Assembly: GCA_014773175.1 (NCBI GenBank) | Contig: VXCM01002823.1 | Location: forward strand, 175,577 to 239,576 | Reading direction: 5' to 3' | Source of the DNA: Lucifuga dentata | Lineage: Eukaryota; Chordata; Actinopteri; Ophidiiformes; Bythitidae | Length of the DNA: 64,000 bases | Part shown: positions 33,905-47,844 of the stretch, piece after piece | Layout of the letters: each line of letters opens with the position of its first letter | Position numbering within the stretch: the stretch's first letter is position 1 | Made by a program: the position numbers and the translations under genes | Notes under the pieces: model-generated | Seen by the model: the letters and a program-made list of their open reading frames with translations, nothing else | The model's database searches: none | What the model was told of the DNA's origin: nothing

Positions 33905-34556
33905 TTAAAGGACCATACCACCCATTTTTCATGTTTGAGCCTAACATATTCAATTCTCATACATGTAACATTACTACAATAATTTCCCAAAGCATACTAC
34001 TTGGAACGGTGAATTAAAAGTGTTTTTCCTACCTTCCAGACCTCCATTGGTTTCAGTTCATTCTGCTATTAAAATCAACTTGTTGATACTTGAAACGTTC
34101 TTGGGATAGGTAATCCATCATCACCAACAAGACGTGTATTCAGGTTTTTTTTAGAAGTTATGTAATTTTAGTGTTTAAGCTCAATAAAAAGCGTGGAGTG
34201 AATGTATGCCTCCACCGGGGAATATAGTCCCAAAAGAAGACCTGCGTTTATGGAAAAATTTAAAGGACCGTGACTTCATAAGGCTGTGTAACTATTAGCA
34301 GGAGAAACATGGATTTTTAAGGTGGGTGTATCACTTGAATATTTGATTTTGAAAGATTAAGGGATTTTGTAAAATATCAGGAAAGCTGAAACATGGTTTT
34401 ATTCTTTGGGAAATGATTGTCAGTAATGTAACATGTATGAAAATTGAATGTATTAGGCTCAAACATGCANTGGGAAATGATTGTCAGTAATGTAACATGT
34501 ATGAAAATTGAATGTATTAGGCTCAAACATGCAAAACGGATGGTATGGTCCTTTAA
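33905..34556 (+). mobile_element. TTAA MITE copy C, with assembly duplication
   Basis: Forward, full-length, TTAA on both sides. Its 652 bp include a false repeat of 63 bp (34407-34469 and 34471-34533) around N34470; true length is about 588 bp. Confidence 0.85.
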
Positions 34557-35514
34557 GGGCTTGTTCTGTTACGCTCCCATATTTCTATGTGCTTGTTAAC
34601 ATCCGTGTCTCACTGCTTTGCGCAATCCCAAAATAAATCAAACATTTTGATAACTGCAGCCAAAATCAATAGATCTGTACCAGTTTCTCCTGTCTTGCTA
34701 ACTGGTTAGGTATGAATTTGAACCCTTTGCAGACTGCCACCATTGCCGTGACCCTGCGTGACCCCTGCTGTAACCGGCAGTCTCAGATGGCCAACTCATT
34801 TTTTATTTCTTATCTGTCACCTCTCAACACTTGCTCAAAAATCATACACATATAAATACATAAAAATACTCAGACCACTGCCTCTGAGTCTTAATCAGGC
34901 AGATAACCACCCATTCGAGCAGAGAGGTAGGAGCGGGAGGGGAGTTGACCAGTTGGGGAGCTGACCCNACCACCCATTCGAGCAGAGAGGTAGGAGCGGG
35001 AGGGGAGTTGACCAGTTGGGGAGCTGACCCTGTGACCTCATGAAGCTGTAGGTCGGAGGGTGAAGTTAGCGGCGGCCTCCCTGGCTGATCCCTCTCTGGA
35101 TGGCATCAATGGAGTGTTGTTTTGAGGTGTGAAGAAGGAAGTCTGATACCCGCTTACCTCATGTCCACCACTAGTGGAATCTCCTCTCCCTCTCCCCTCT
35201 AAGCTCATCGTCCTCCGGGTGCAGCCATCACGCATTAGAAGGGTGAAGACACAAAATTCAATATAAATTTGGCCATTTCTACAATTTCCTAAGAAATATA
35301 AACTTAACAAATCCTAAAAAAATGTGTATATTGTTGTTTTTAACTTACTTTGAGGATTGCAAAATTTGTCTCCATTTTCCCCTCATCTTCCTCGTTTCCA
35401 GAAGCTGTCAGAGAGCGGTACTTGCTGTTAGATGACCTCTTTATGATGAAAGTGAAACTTGTGGAAACACGAAGCATGTCTGCATGGAGAAATAAAATCC
35501 AGGTAAAATTGGCT
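34557..35514. other. intergenic DNA
   Basis: Unique sequence with a false 62-bp duplication around N34968 (34906-34967 and 34969-35030). No gene recognised. Confidence 0.5.
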
Positions 35515-35689
35515 TTAAAGGATCATACCGGTGATTGTATATTCAATAATAATAATAATAATAATAATTATATAATATATTCAATTTTCATACATGTAAC
35601 GTTACTGACAATCATTTCCCAAAGCATACTACTGGAATGGTGAATTAAAAATGTTTTTCCTACCTTCCAGACCTCCATTGGTTTCAGTT
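35515..35689 (+). mobile_element. TTAA MITE copy D, cut by an assembly gap
   Basis: Forward copy starting TTAAAGGATCATACC. Part of its left TIR is replaced by an AAT repeat (35546-35567). The copy runs into the 335-N gap, probably because the family is repetitive. Confidence 0.8.
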
Positions 35690-36024
35690 NNNNNNNNNNN
35701 NNNNNNNNNNNNNNNNNNNNNNNNNNNNNNNNNNNNNNNNNNNNNNNNNNNNNNNNNNNNNNNNNNNNNNNNNNNNNNNNNNNNNNNNNNNNNNNNNNNN
35801 NNNNNNNNNNNNNNNNNNNNNNNNNNNNNNNNNNNNNNNNNNNNNNNNNNNNNNNNNNNNNNNNNNNNNNNNNNNNNNNNNNNNNNNNNNNNNNNNNNNN
35901 NNNNNNNNNNNNNNNNNNNNNNNNNNNNNNNNNNNNNNNNNNNNNNNNNNNNNNNNNNNNNNNNNNNNNNNNNNNNNNNNNNNNNNNNNNNNNNNNNNNN
36001 NNNNNNNNNNNNNNNNNNNNNNNN
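35690..36024. other. assembly gap (335 N)
   Basis: Gap beginning inside MITE copy D. The sequence after it (TGAGAGGCTCAG) is not MITE, so the right half of the element is inside the gap or missing. Confidence 0.95.
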
Positions 36025-37010
36025 TGAGAGGCTCAGTGACGATTCTGTGGAGCTCATTCCACAACCGGTCACAGGGTTAAGTGCCACAGTCATACACACA
36101 AACACACACAGATACACACACACACACATACTAAATGGAACACTGGAGCCATTGAGAAGAATGTACAGAGTAGACGCCAGTTGAGGGGGGGTCCCTGACA
36201 CACACACACACACACACACACGTTCTTGCTTACATAAATGGTCAGTGTGAGTGTGGCCACACAGGCTGCAGCCGCTTTGCGACTGACATCCTTTAGTTTG
36301 AATGTAATCCTGTACTGGCTCAGATGTACACACTGTACTGAGGTAATTAGAACAGTATGCAGTACTACTATGACAGACAGACCTGGTTACTATGACAGGG
36401 ATGGAAGGTAACTACAGTAGTAACAGACTTGTACTGAAGTACAAGTCTGAGATATTGGTACTTCACTTGAAGTTTTAATTTTGTGCACCTTTTTACTTTT
36501 CCTTCACTACATTTTAAAGGGGAATACCGTAAGTTTTACTCCGCCACATATAGCTGACAGCTGTAATTACTAGTTACTTTGCAGATTAAGACGTTAAATT
36601 TGATGATAAGTTTTACTGTTGCTGTTGTAAAAAATTATCTATAGTTACAGGAATGTCGCATGTTTACTGACCAAAGACTTAAATTGGCTCCTGAAGGTTG
36701 AGACCCACTTTGACAATTTTTTAAGGATGTCAGCTGCTAATATTTAGCAACCACGTTTTTCACCACGCTAACAGCTGTAGGGATAGTGATGTCATTTTTT
36801 GGTCTAGAGTGAAAATACAGTGACACTGATGGTATGTTTTGCAATTCCATTTGGTAAAGCAAATTTGTGGTTTTTATGACTATGCCATTATGTCAAATAA
36901 AAAAAAAGTAGATATCTAGTTTCTCCATCATTCTATAAGATTTTTTTTAAATAACATTTGGAACCTTCATGCAATCTGGAATTCAATTCAAATATTACCA
37001 CTGAATAATT
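36025..37010. other. intergenic DNA with hAT-like relic
   Basis: CA repeats at 36095-36130 and 36199-36221, then a degraded CAGGGATGGAAGGTAACT repeat at about 36396-36620 of the same type as 31891. No gene. Confidence 0.5.
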
Positions 37011-37593
37011 TTAAAGGACCATACCACCCATTTTGCATGTTTGAGCCTAACATATTCAATTTTCATACATTAGTTACTGACAATCATTTCCCAAAGCATA
37101 CTACTGGAACGGTGAATTAAAAATGTTTTTCCTACCTTCCAGACCTCCATTGGTTTCAGTTCATTCTGCTATTAAAATCAACTTGTTGATACTGTAAACG
37201 TTCTTGGGATAGGTAATCCATCATCACCAACAAGACGTGTATTCAGGTTTTTTTAGAAGTTATGTAATTTTAGTGTTTAAGCTCAATAAAAAGCGTGGAG
37301 TGAATGTATGCCTCCACCGGGGAATATAGTCCCAAAAGAAGACCTGCGTTTATGGAAAAATTTAAAGGACCGTGACTTCATAAGGCTGTGTAACTATTAG
37401 CAGGAGAAACATGGATTTTTAAGGTGGGTGTATTGCTTGAATATTTGATTTTGAACGATTAAGAGATTTAGTAAAATATCAGGAAAGCTGAAATATCGTT
37501 TATCCTTTGGGAAATGATTGTCAGTAACGTAACATGTATGAAAATAGAATATATTAGATTCAAACTTACAAACTGGCCAGTATGGCCCTTTAA
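37011..37593 (+). mobile_element. TTAA MITE copy E
   Basis: 583 bp, forward, TTAA at both ends, right end decayed to GGCCAGTATGGCCCTTTAA. Confidence 0.85.
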
Positions 37594-38503
37594 GTTTGAG
37601 ATCATCAGCACTAGCAGCATGTCTATTATACACATAATGCAAACAAAGCACAGATACAAATTAATGAATACTGCTGTTGAGTGCACACGTGTGTTCAAGT
37701 GTGCCCATAATAACTAATGTAAATTTCAGATGTGCAGACAGTGGTAGCATGCGGCTGCAAAGATGCTGTGGAAGCTGGCTCTGCGTAGCTTGGCTGGGCT
37801 GCAGAGCATCTGTCTTTGTGTCTTTGTGTCTGGGGTAAACCCCTGCTGCTGCCGAGCTTTTGTCTCTTCCTGATCGGCTCTAATGCTGCAGCACTAATTG
37901 TTTAACACAGAAACACGTCTTTTCTCCCTTTAATGTTTTTGTTTTTATTGTCGTCGATGCATTTATTACAAAACCTTTGTGGATTTCGAACACACGCCTC
38001 CCTCGCCCTCCCCATCCCTCCTCCTCCTCCTCCTCCTTTCTTCCACCCTTCATCTCGCTCTCGNCCCTCGCCCTCCCCATCCCTCCTCCTCCTCCTCCTC
38101 CTTTCTTCCACCCTTCATCTCGCTCTCGCCCTCCCTCTCCAAAATGCCCGCCTTGAGAAAAAAAAAAGAAAAAGAAAATGTGTACATCAGCAGAAAAACG
38201 GATGTCTGGCAAGTTGCATCATTTTCAGAAACAAACAGTGTGAAACCGTGTTAGCCACCCTATTAGCATATATACATAAAGACCGTGTGTGCGTGCCCGT
38301 CTCCAAAATAAAAGGAAAACACAAAAAGAGATGAACGTTATTCTCCGCTACCCGTGACGAAGGTTTCTCAAAGAGATAGCACTCTGGGTAAACATGTGAT
38401 CACCACAGATCCAATCAGCTCAAACAAAGGGGATAAGCAATGGAGCCAGGTGAATTTTATCATGTGTGTTTGTTATGAGCCAGTGCTTGTGTGTCTCTCT
38501 GAT

Positions 38504-38535
<32 letters not shown>

Positions 38536-41500
38536 AGACATAATGTAGGTGTGCGCCTGTAATATTGTGTGTTGTGTGTTCATAGTGAAAATGTTGGAGA
38601 AAGAGCGAGCCAGGCAGCACTGTTATCATTTGCATCATAATGGTAAACTGATATGAATAGTGCTGTGTTGATGCTAAGCCCTTAACGTGTATGAAAATTG
38701 CTTACCTTCAAGAAAGGTGTTCCCGTTGGTTTTTATGTGCACGTATTGTTTCGTGATTTCATCATACTCTTCTCCCCAAAAAAAAAAAAAAAAANAAAAA
38801 AAAAAAAAAAAATGTCACACTGAGGTATAGGAGTGATTTAGGAACCGCTGATGCAGATATATTGCTGGCTCCTGAAAGAGGAAACATGAATAAAGAACCA
38901 GAACTGTGGTTAATCAACTTTTCATTTCTTGGCTTGTTACTTGAGAGTTTTTTGTAATACATTGTCAAAAACTGTTTACATCTGGATGAGTAACCAAGGA
39001 AAAAAGAAAGGAACAAATCAGGTCCTCTTTTAAAAAAAAAAAAAAAAAAAAAAAATTCCTCGAGCTGATATAACATCACGAATCTAAGGTCAAACATGCC
39101 AACTAAAGACTTTTTCATGTTTGGGAAGAGGTCAAAGTCTGAAACGTCAGATGGAAGCTGAACTAATGCAAAGCCACAATCATGGATAGTAGCTAGCTAG
39201 CACATACTGACTGCACGTTGGCCAGGTTTATCCATCTTATTCACCTTAGAGCCTTGGTATATCTGGTATTTGTGCCATTAGAATAACTGAGCTCAAATGA
39301 ATGCAGCTGATAAGCAAAAAACATCTAAAAGAATTATATTACTTCAAAAAACTTGCCAACTTCCTTATGCGTCGGGCTCTGAACTACTTGCTATTGTGTT
39401 TGAAAAGCTATTAGCTCCTTATTCGTTCTTTAGCTCCTCAGGATTTTGTGTGCCTTTTTGCAAAGTGTTCCTATAACTGATTGCATATCTAAAAGGAATG
39501 AAAACATTAGAGGACACATCCAAAGACACTCAAAGTGTTCCACAATGGAATCACCCCCTCTGTTCCTATTCAACCCAGAGTTTCCACCTCTGCCTCCTCC
39601 CTCCATCTTCTCCCCAGGAGGCTACAGAGGCCCTGTACATCCCCGATAAGACCTTCTCTGAGGGAGAAAGGAGATGGTGGTGGAGGAGGGGAGTTGGTGG
39701 AGGAAGAAGAGGAGGAGGAAGAGGAGGAGGGGGGGGGACTTCAGGGTCACCACAATGGCACACTCCTGATAGTGCTATCAGCTTATGCTAATCACCAGCT
39801 AAGTGTTTCAGGATGAGAGGGAGTGGCGAGGCGCTATCCTAAAACATGCGCTTCCTACTTAACCTGCGCCATATCGCGATGAGCCCGCTCATTCAAACAG
39901 CCGTCATTCTTTAGTCGAGAGAGAGAGAGAGAGAGAGAGAGGNTTTTTTTTTTTTTTTTTTTTGACCAACTTGGCTTTTTGAGCGTATTGTTCTGCCAAT
40001 AATGGCGAGGATGGGAGGGGTGTCGGCACCGCTTTGGATGTCTGACTGGATAGCATGAATACAGAGCGAGTGTAATTTAATGTAAGGAGCCATTGTTAAC
40101 TGGGCTTACAGTACATGACACATGAAAGATAAAGAAGTGTGCAGGCCAAGCTCCCCCCCAACCTATAATTCAAGATGAAAAACTTGGCTGATAAATGCAC
40201 CTCAGGAACAGACAATTTAGATAAAAGTCTCAATGAAAGTGGAATGGAGGACTTCAGGGTCTAAGTGACACATTTACTTGCAGCCCAAAGAGAAGGATAG
40301 AGCTTTTTTTCCTTTGCTCAGTCACTTCCTACATTCATCTCACATCTTTCCATCACACCTCCTCAAGCTCTCCACAGCCATTCTGTCTTAACCCATCTGT
40401 TTTTCTCTTGTTTTCACTGTGGATGTTGGGTAAATTGGAGTGATGCGTTCAAACTCAAGATCCAGAAAAGTGGCTTAATGTCCATCTGAAAATGTGCGGG
40501 AATCAAACGAACGTGAGCCTAGGCTCGAGTATTCAGGCCAAGTCTGAAAAATCCCCAAACCTGAATCGCTCCATCTCCTGACTCTCAGCTTGCTAACTAA
40601 CTCTGAAAATGAAGTTTGTTGTGGCTTCTATCTCCCCTCTCTCTCCTATCCATCTGTGTTTTCTCCTCCTTCCCTCAGTCTCTTCTCCTGTTTAGATAGA
40701 GGAGCTTTGGGGGACCTGGGGGACAGGAGGTGAGGTCCTTATTGTGGTCCAACGGGAAATGCATTGTGGCTGGATTTGTCCAGTTTTATGTAAAAGCAAT
40801 ACTCTTTTCACCTGAACTAATACAAGCTGTGGCGTAAGCCCCTTACTGCCATGTGCTGCATTTTTCCCCTAATCTCTCTGGATTCAGCAGCGTCCCCACA
40901 TACCTCAGGGCACTCGCTGATAAAGCCTTAACACTATACCACTCTCTCTCTCCACGCTTTCTCTCCGTCCTCGCTCTCCTCTTCCTCCTGTCCCCTTCCC
41001 TTTTCTCTTTCCCAGGACACCGATGAAGCAGCCTAGCAAAAAATTAAAGTGATCAAGAGATTTAGAGGAAAGAGGAAGGAAAATCACTTTGCAAATTCCA
41101 TCTAAGGAGGGGAGATGAGAAATGTGGAGGAAAAAGAAGAAAAATGAGGAGGAAGAGAGAGGAGGAGTATCAAGGAAGGGGATTTCAGAGTAAATCAACT
41201 TCAGCATCATCTACTGTTGCCAGGCCGAAACCATGTGACTGGTCTTGCCAAAACCCAAACACACACACACCCAATGTTATCCCATATATATTCCTATAGT
41301 TCAGCTGTTTCTTCTACCATATTTATAGAGTAGATACATGTTTGATAAAGGTCCAAATGACCCACATTCAACCAACTCAGGATGAATATCGGCAAAGGAG
41401 AACCAGCTGATGCATGTTGACCCAATTTAATCTGTGTCATTGTGAGCATCTGAATTGGATAACTGAAAACTGAAAAGAACGATTACACAGGCTGTAAGTG

Positions 41501-42620
41501 AATGCAACAGATGAGAAAATGAATTTAAAATCATGAGATGATAGTAAGATCGGAGATTCTATTAGCTTATGTTGTGCTTGGGTGTGGATTAAACACATTT
41601 TTAGAAAGAAAAAAAAAGGGGTCTCGCAGTCGCTAAATGAGGAAAAAATTAAAATATAAACCGCGATCCAACATTTATGTTTAAGTACAATCTTGCATTT
41701 TAACCCTGTCTAATATCTTTGAGACTTATTTTGTCAAATCATCCTCAGGTTGCTTCAGAATGTGAAGATGTTCTGAGGTGTTTACATCAGACGTGTTTAA
41801 TTGTGCACAGGTAGGAAGTCACTTTTGCCATGATTTGTCAAAGCAAATTTAGTTTTACTAGAAGCTGTTGTTTCTTCTTAAGCTATTAAAACACACATAG
41901 AATCTTTATTCAAATGAAGATGCTGTCAAGAGAGATTAAGTGTTCAGGAGCCCACACATCAATATCTTTGCCAAAAACTACAAATATTTCCCGGTGACTT
42001 GTGCTTTAACATCACTTTGTGTCCTCAGAGGTCTTCCTCCTCTTCTTCAGCTTGACTTTTAAAAATGTCATGTTCTCTTTTTTGTCTTCTATCTCCTCAT
42101 AATCTACCTCAGGCTTGTAGGCCGTCTTGTTGTTTCATGTTACCTGCATCCTTCATCTGGATCTGTCTTGTCAGGCAAATGCTGGGATTCAGAGGCCTCA
42201 CCACAAAGATGTGAAATGGCGAATTTCCTCCAACTGAACTTAAGAATAAAAATGCAACATCTTTCTTCTCCCTCACTTTATCCTTGCTTATTCCCTTCTC
42301 TTCTTCCTCAATCCCACTGTTTTATCTCATCCTTGTGCTTGTCCTTTCCCCTCATCCTCCTCCTCAGAGAAAAGACTCAAGTGTCCTCTGAAGCCATTTT
42401 GTTCTCTTTTCTTATTGGCTTTTTCATGTTCAATCAGAGATTTGTGCACAAGACACAAATACACAAAATCCTCCTGGGTAGAGTTAGTAGAGTCCTGGGT
42501 ATATCTGCATGTTTAAAGGTGACAGTTTTGTCAGATTACCATGTGTCTGACTGGAGCAGCATCCTCTTCCTGTTTTGTGGCTTAAAGGAAAACAGCAGAT
42601 TTCCAGTCAAATTCATAATA
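37594..42620. other. intergenic DNA
   Basis: CCT-rich tract with a false 64-bp duplication around N38064 (38000-38063 and 38065-38128), GT repeat (38504-38530), poly-A with an N (38795), GGA-rich tract (39661-39735), GA repeat joined by N39943 to poly-T. Pyrimidine- and purine-rich frames at 37880-38334 and 39498-39816 are repeat translations. No gene recognised; the frame 42168-42782 crosses into the next MITE and is spurious. Confidence 0.5.
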
Positions 42621-43207
42621 TTAAAAGACCATACCACTGATTTTGCATGTTTGAGCCTAACATACTCAATTTTCATACATGTTACGTTACTGACAATCAT
42701 TTCCCAAAGGATAAAACCGTATTTCAGCTTTCCTGATATTTTGCAAAATCTCTTAATCTTTCAAAATCAAATATTCAAGTGATACACCCACCTTAAAAAT
42801 CCATGTTTCTCCTGCTAATAGTTACACAGCCTTATGAAGTCACGGTCCTTTAAATTTTTCCATAAACGCAGGTCTTCTTTTGGGACTATATTCCCCGGTG
42901 GAGGCATACATTCACTCCACGCTTTTTATTGAGCTTAAACACTAAAATTACATAACTTCTAAAAAAACCTGAATACACGTCTTGTTGGTGATGATGGATT
43001 ACCTATCCCAAGAACGTTTACAGTATCAACAAGTTGATTTTAATAGCAGAATGAACTGAAACCAATGGAGGTCTGGAAGGTAGGAAAAACATTTTTAATT
43101 CACCGTTCCAGTAGTATGCTTTGGGAAATGATTGTCAGTAACGTTACGTGTATGAAAATTTAATATATTAGGCTCAAACATGCAAAATCGGTGGTATGGT
43201 CCTTTAA
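42621..43207 (-). mobile_element. TTAA MITE copy F
   Basis: 587 bp, reverse, TTAA at both ends, well preserved; nearly identical in its core to B2 and I. Confidence 0.85.
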
Positions 43208-44479
43208 GTCTTTCACAGTAAAAGCTGCAGTTTTTGCTTTGATTTTATCTGTGAGAAGAAAAACTCCAGTTCTGCCTGCTCAGTTAAACACCAGACAATC
43301 AGATCATTTTCACTTCTCAAAGCTGTAAATCTTGTTAACATCTTTACTGAGCACAATTCTTATTCTGAAACTAATTTTGGTGAAGCGTTTAGGAACACCC
43401 ACTATGTTTTTGCAATTTAAAAAATCATAAAGAAAGACCAATGATCATGGTACTGTCAATTATCTCGATGAAATTCTATTTATAGTAGTACAAGGTGCTA
43501 CTAATTGGTTTTGATGGTACTATTTAGGATAATATACTTATTTTAATATATCTGCCAAGCAGGTTATTCTGTTAGTTTACCAATTATTAATAATTTAGAT
43601 CCTGACCTGGAATTTTTCAAGGATGTAATAACATGAGATGATGGTTTTGAACATTTTTTTTTACTATTTTCCAATTACATGTTTACACATACTTGACAGA
43701 AAAGTGTACTTATTTATCTGATGATCATCTGTCACTGTGTATTTTGCAGATGTGGTTAAAAATGTTCTATTATTAGAATAACTGGAGGATTGAACAGGTC
43801 TGGAGGAGGCATGTGACCTGTGAGTGCTTTTCAGTTGATGTAAAAATGGGTGAAGGAAGTAATTTTGTTCCAGAAATGAGAGGCTGGGAGTAAGGGTGGT
43901 GGGTGGGAGGCTATGATATGGGTGGTGGGTGAGTGTAGGTAGGAAGTTGTACGTCCAGATATCAGCGCTCTCATCAGAAAATTTCTATCAGCAGATAAAA
44001 CAAGGAGAACAACACCTTGGACAAGATAGGCCTACAGGAGCCTAATCTCCAACAGTTATCAACGTTTCCCTGCTAATATCTCCTCCTCTAGCTTCCCCTC
44101 CCACCACTCTCCGAACACACACACACATTTACACACACATCACCCAACTCCTCTCCCACCACGCCATTGTGAGCGCCGGCTGCCCTGGCAATGTGCTGCT
44201 GTGTGATACTGAGAGAGGGCAATTCAGCTCCTCATAAAGACCAGGCTATAATCTCCTCCCAACGACAGGTCCACCTACCCCACCCACACACACACACCTC
44301 TACACAAAACTACACTGTGTCCTCTCCACGCTGCACCCACACACACCCACATATGCACACGCACACAGTGACGACTTAAAGCTGCACCCGGAATGACACG
44401 CACCATTATAAATAGTCTAATCTATATGGTAATAGTGTTGTATTCTACAAGCAGAGAATAGGGATAAGATAACATTGTG

Positions 44480-44780
44480 ACTTCAGGGTTTGTACTGCCT
44501 TCTATGGTAATTGTTATCAAAGGTTATTTGGGATGACACCGGCGGCTCCTTGTGATTGGCTGGGACCTGTTATTTACGATATGAATTATGATAACCATGA
44601 TGTCTCTCTGCTCTCTCTCCCTCTCTGCTGCCTCGCCGGCCGCCAGATACAATAAATTGCTATCGTTAATCACGGCGCTTTGTTCTGCCATGATTACCCC
44701 TCCACCGCAATAAGAGTTTTATTTAAGGAAGAATATGGATTTGTCATCCTTCTCACGGCAAAATGAAACTGACAATATTT
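44480..44780. promoter_or_regulatory. candidate conserved regulatory block
   Basis: Contains TGTTATCAAAGGTTATTT (GATA plus TCF/LEF-like core), CTTGTGATTGGCTGGG (CCAAT-type, inverted), TATGATAACCATGATG and CGTTAATCACGG. Non-repetitive within otherwise repeat-laden DNA. Function inferred. Confidence 0.3.
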
Positions 44781-46101
44781 TATGTCCTGACATTTAATTT
44801 GTAAAAGCGGACGCAGGCAACATTTGCATTTTATGACACTCTCTCTCTCTTTTCCCTTTCTCTTTCTCCATCCCTGATCCATCTCTCCTTCCTCCTCCAC
44901 TCCCCTGCTCGATATCTTCCTCTCTTTTTATCCACAGAGTGGAGGTGACATTTGTGGATCAGGTNACTCCCCTGCTCGATATCTTCCTCTCTTTTTATCC
45001 ACAGAGTGGAGGTGACATTTGTGGATCAGGTTGGGGCTGGAATGAGAGCAGAGGAAAGGCGAGGCGATGAATGCTTTTGAATGTCGGCCAAAGTTTGTGT
45101 TTTATTTGCATGGTGTTATTTTGCTGCAGCCAAGAAAATGCACTAGAAATAGTTTTTAAGGTAAATCAGTGTCATGTGTCATTGATTTACATAATAATAA
45201 TACACCTATAACTATGTTTAAAATAGCAGGCATCCTAATCTGCATATTGACAAGCACTATTAACTAATATTTTATTCTAATATTTTAATTGTAATTAATT
45301 GCTTTATACACTAAGTAGGTAGAATTTGTGATTAAATCTTTTAATCAAAGTTATGCTGGGTGCTTTTTCTTGGATTTTGTTGAACATTCACTACTTTATG
45401 ACGCAGAAACCATACATTTAATAATTTGTTATGTGTTACTTGACCTAATAAAAATCAGAAAAAAAGTGTTGAAAATGCAAACAATGAACTCGCACAAAGG
45501 AAAATGATAAGCCTGACTGATATCTGAATTTATGCGGGAAAAACAATTTGACCATGTATTTGAGGAAAGTGTTTTTAGAAGGTAATTGAAGGCCAAATTC
45601 AAGTAATGTAGAGGAAAAAAATAACCAAAAGAAAAAAAAAAAGACTCAAAGGTTAAGTCAAAGGTTAAGAGAGGTTGAGACAATCAAAGGAAAACCAGCT
45701 AAAACCATTCAAACTAAACTGGGACGCTCCTATTTGTTGACACTATATATATCTAAAGAATAAATCTTTGAAAGATCCATTTTATAAAGTCTAAAATTGA
45801 GTCACAAAAGTTTTATTTTATTAAAACAATTTAAAAAATCTACCAGAACAATCAACTTGTTTAAAGATGTCTTTACAGTTAAGTATAATTATTCTTGATA
45901 CGACAGCAGCAATCCACCTTATTATTGTTTTAAAGATATCGACTCTCATTTCTAAGAAATTCTTAGATACATGTTGAAAATAAATTGAGATAGACTTTAA
46001 AAGCGAAAATCCAAAAAGTTATTTAAAAAAAGGTTCACAAAAATATTGTTAAAATAAAGATTTCATTTTAGTATACAGCTGTTTACAAATCCCATACACG
46101 T

Positions 46102-46129
46102 GCGCGCACACACACACGCACACGCACGC

Positions 46130-46176
<47 letters not shown>
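46102..46176 (+). repeat. compound CG/CA repeat
   Basis: CGCACA-type units grading into about 22 pure CA units. Confidence 0.85.
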
Positions 46177-46180
<4 letters not shown>

Positions 46181-47470
46181 GAGGGCTCTCCGGGAGATAA
46201 CCACACTGAAGTCAAACTATTTCCTTTTCCTGTTTGTGTGGTGCCAGGCGAGCCACCCTGCTGCCACCGAGGAATGTTGATAATGCGGGCCCTGGGCTCT
46301 GTGTGCACGTACAAACACACACAAACACGCTAACAGACTACGCCCATATTATTCCACCAACGGCAAAAACTTAATACATGTAAACATGATGGGGAATAAA
46401 CTCTTTGAAAACAAAAAGGCCTCCAGAGGAGACTAGACTTTGAATGACTTTGACCCTGTATTGCCTGAGTTGACTTGAACACACACACACACACACACAC
46501 ACACACGGTAGCATCCCATTCTCTCCATTTCAGCTCCACCTTCCTCTCACTTTCCTGACCTTCCAGTCCAGAGGGGATGGAAAGCGAAGCGAGCTCGCTG
46601 GAACCTCAGGCTGAGTTATGCAGGAGTGAGCTTTGAATAATTGTCCCGCAATATGAGTGTCTCTGATTAATTGCCTGAGATAAGGTCTGCTTTTCTCCCC
46701 ACTCCTCCCATCTGTACCCTCCATCCCTCCATCCCTCGACTCCAGCTCCCAGGTCTGCCTGAGCTCTCATAATCAGCCCAGGCTACTGAGAGAAACTATT
46801 TAACTGACCCTGTCATCTCAGAGCACGATGATGGCTGTCCTAATTACTCAACAATAACAAAGGCGCTCATTTAGCTCTGACTGCTGCCTGCAATCAGCAG
46901 TTCTATGAATAACTTAACAAATAGGAACCAGGAGGAAAAAAGCGTATTTACAGGCACATTAATTCAAGGCCAAAAGACAATACGTGTCACCTCCAGCTAA
47001 CTCGGAATTCAGGTGACAATCAGTTGGTGTGTGTGTGTGTATGTATCATGTGTAAGCTTGTGTGCCAGCATGTAAAGCTTGTACGTATGCATAGGGTTTG
47101 GCCAATGTGTTTTAGTGAAGGCTGACACTACTAAATGTGGCGATATTTTGTGACCCAGGGCTTACAATAAACTTTTCTTTCTTTATTATTTTTTTCAAAA
47201 ACATTACATTTTGCATTATCGCTCCTGCCTTTAGATGCTTAGTAGCTCCAGTTATCATATGTGTGTTGCAGATGAAAGAAATGTAGGTCCAAAATTTGCT
47301 GAATGAAAGATGAAAAAAAAATCACTGTGAAAAAAGTGAACTGAACTCTCATTTCTGAATGAATATCTGTTACTTAAAAAACTGGAATTGAACTGAAACT
47401 GGCTTTAATTCTGAACTGTTCACAATAACTAATTTCACTAGGAACTTGATTATGTTATCTGCCTTTATGC

Positions 47471-47840
47471 GTTGTTTATGGAAAAAATTAAAGAACCGTG
47501 ACTTCATAAGGCTGCATATAACTATTAGCAGGAGAAACATGGATTTTTGAATATTTGATTTTGAAAGATTAAGAGGTTTTTCAAAATATCAGGAAAGCTG
47601 AAATACAGTTTTATCCCNATATTTGATTTTGAAAGATTAAGAGGTTTTTCAAAATATCAGGAAAGCTGAAATACAGTTTTATCCCTTGGGAAATGATTGT
47701 CATTAATACAACATGTATGAAAATTGAATATATTAGGCTCAAACATGCAAAATAGATGGTATGGTCCTTTAATAGCNAACATGTATGAAAATTGAATATA
47801 TTAGGCTCAAACATGCAAAATAGATGGTATGGTCCTTTAA
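47471..47840 (+). mobile_element. TTAA MITE copy G, 5'-truncated, twice split by N joins
   Basis: Starts inside the family at GTTTATGGAAAAAATTAAAG and ends GGTATGGTCCTTTAA. Two false 67-bp duplications lie around N47618 (47551-47617/47619-47685) and N47777 (47710-47776/47778-47844), so real length is near 240 bp. Its left boundary coincides roughly with the internal TTAAAGGACC of full copies. Confidence 0.75.
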
Positions 47841-47844
47841 TAGC

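Larger units (their letters stand above)
43208..47470. other. intergenic DNA with candidate regulatory blocks
   Basis: CA-rich stretches (44118-44145, 44281-44365), a false 66-bp duplication around N44965 (44899-44964 and 44966-45031), and CA repeats (46102-46176, 46480-46506). Blocks 44480-44770 and 46600-46960 are non-repetitive and CNE-like. No exon recognised. Confidence 0.5.

Noticed and set aside
35629..36333. Long open frames of 234 and 177 codons across this region
   Set aside because: They span 335 Ns and exist only because Ns carry no stops.
37880..38334. Gly/Arg/Glu-rich and Pro/Ser-rich frames
   Set aside because: Translations of a CCT/GGA repeat duplicated at an N join.
42168..42782. 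204-codon plus-strand frame
   Set aside because: Its last 50 codons are MITE copy F and the rest is pyrimidine-rich DNA without recognisable similarity.
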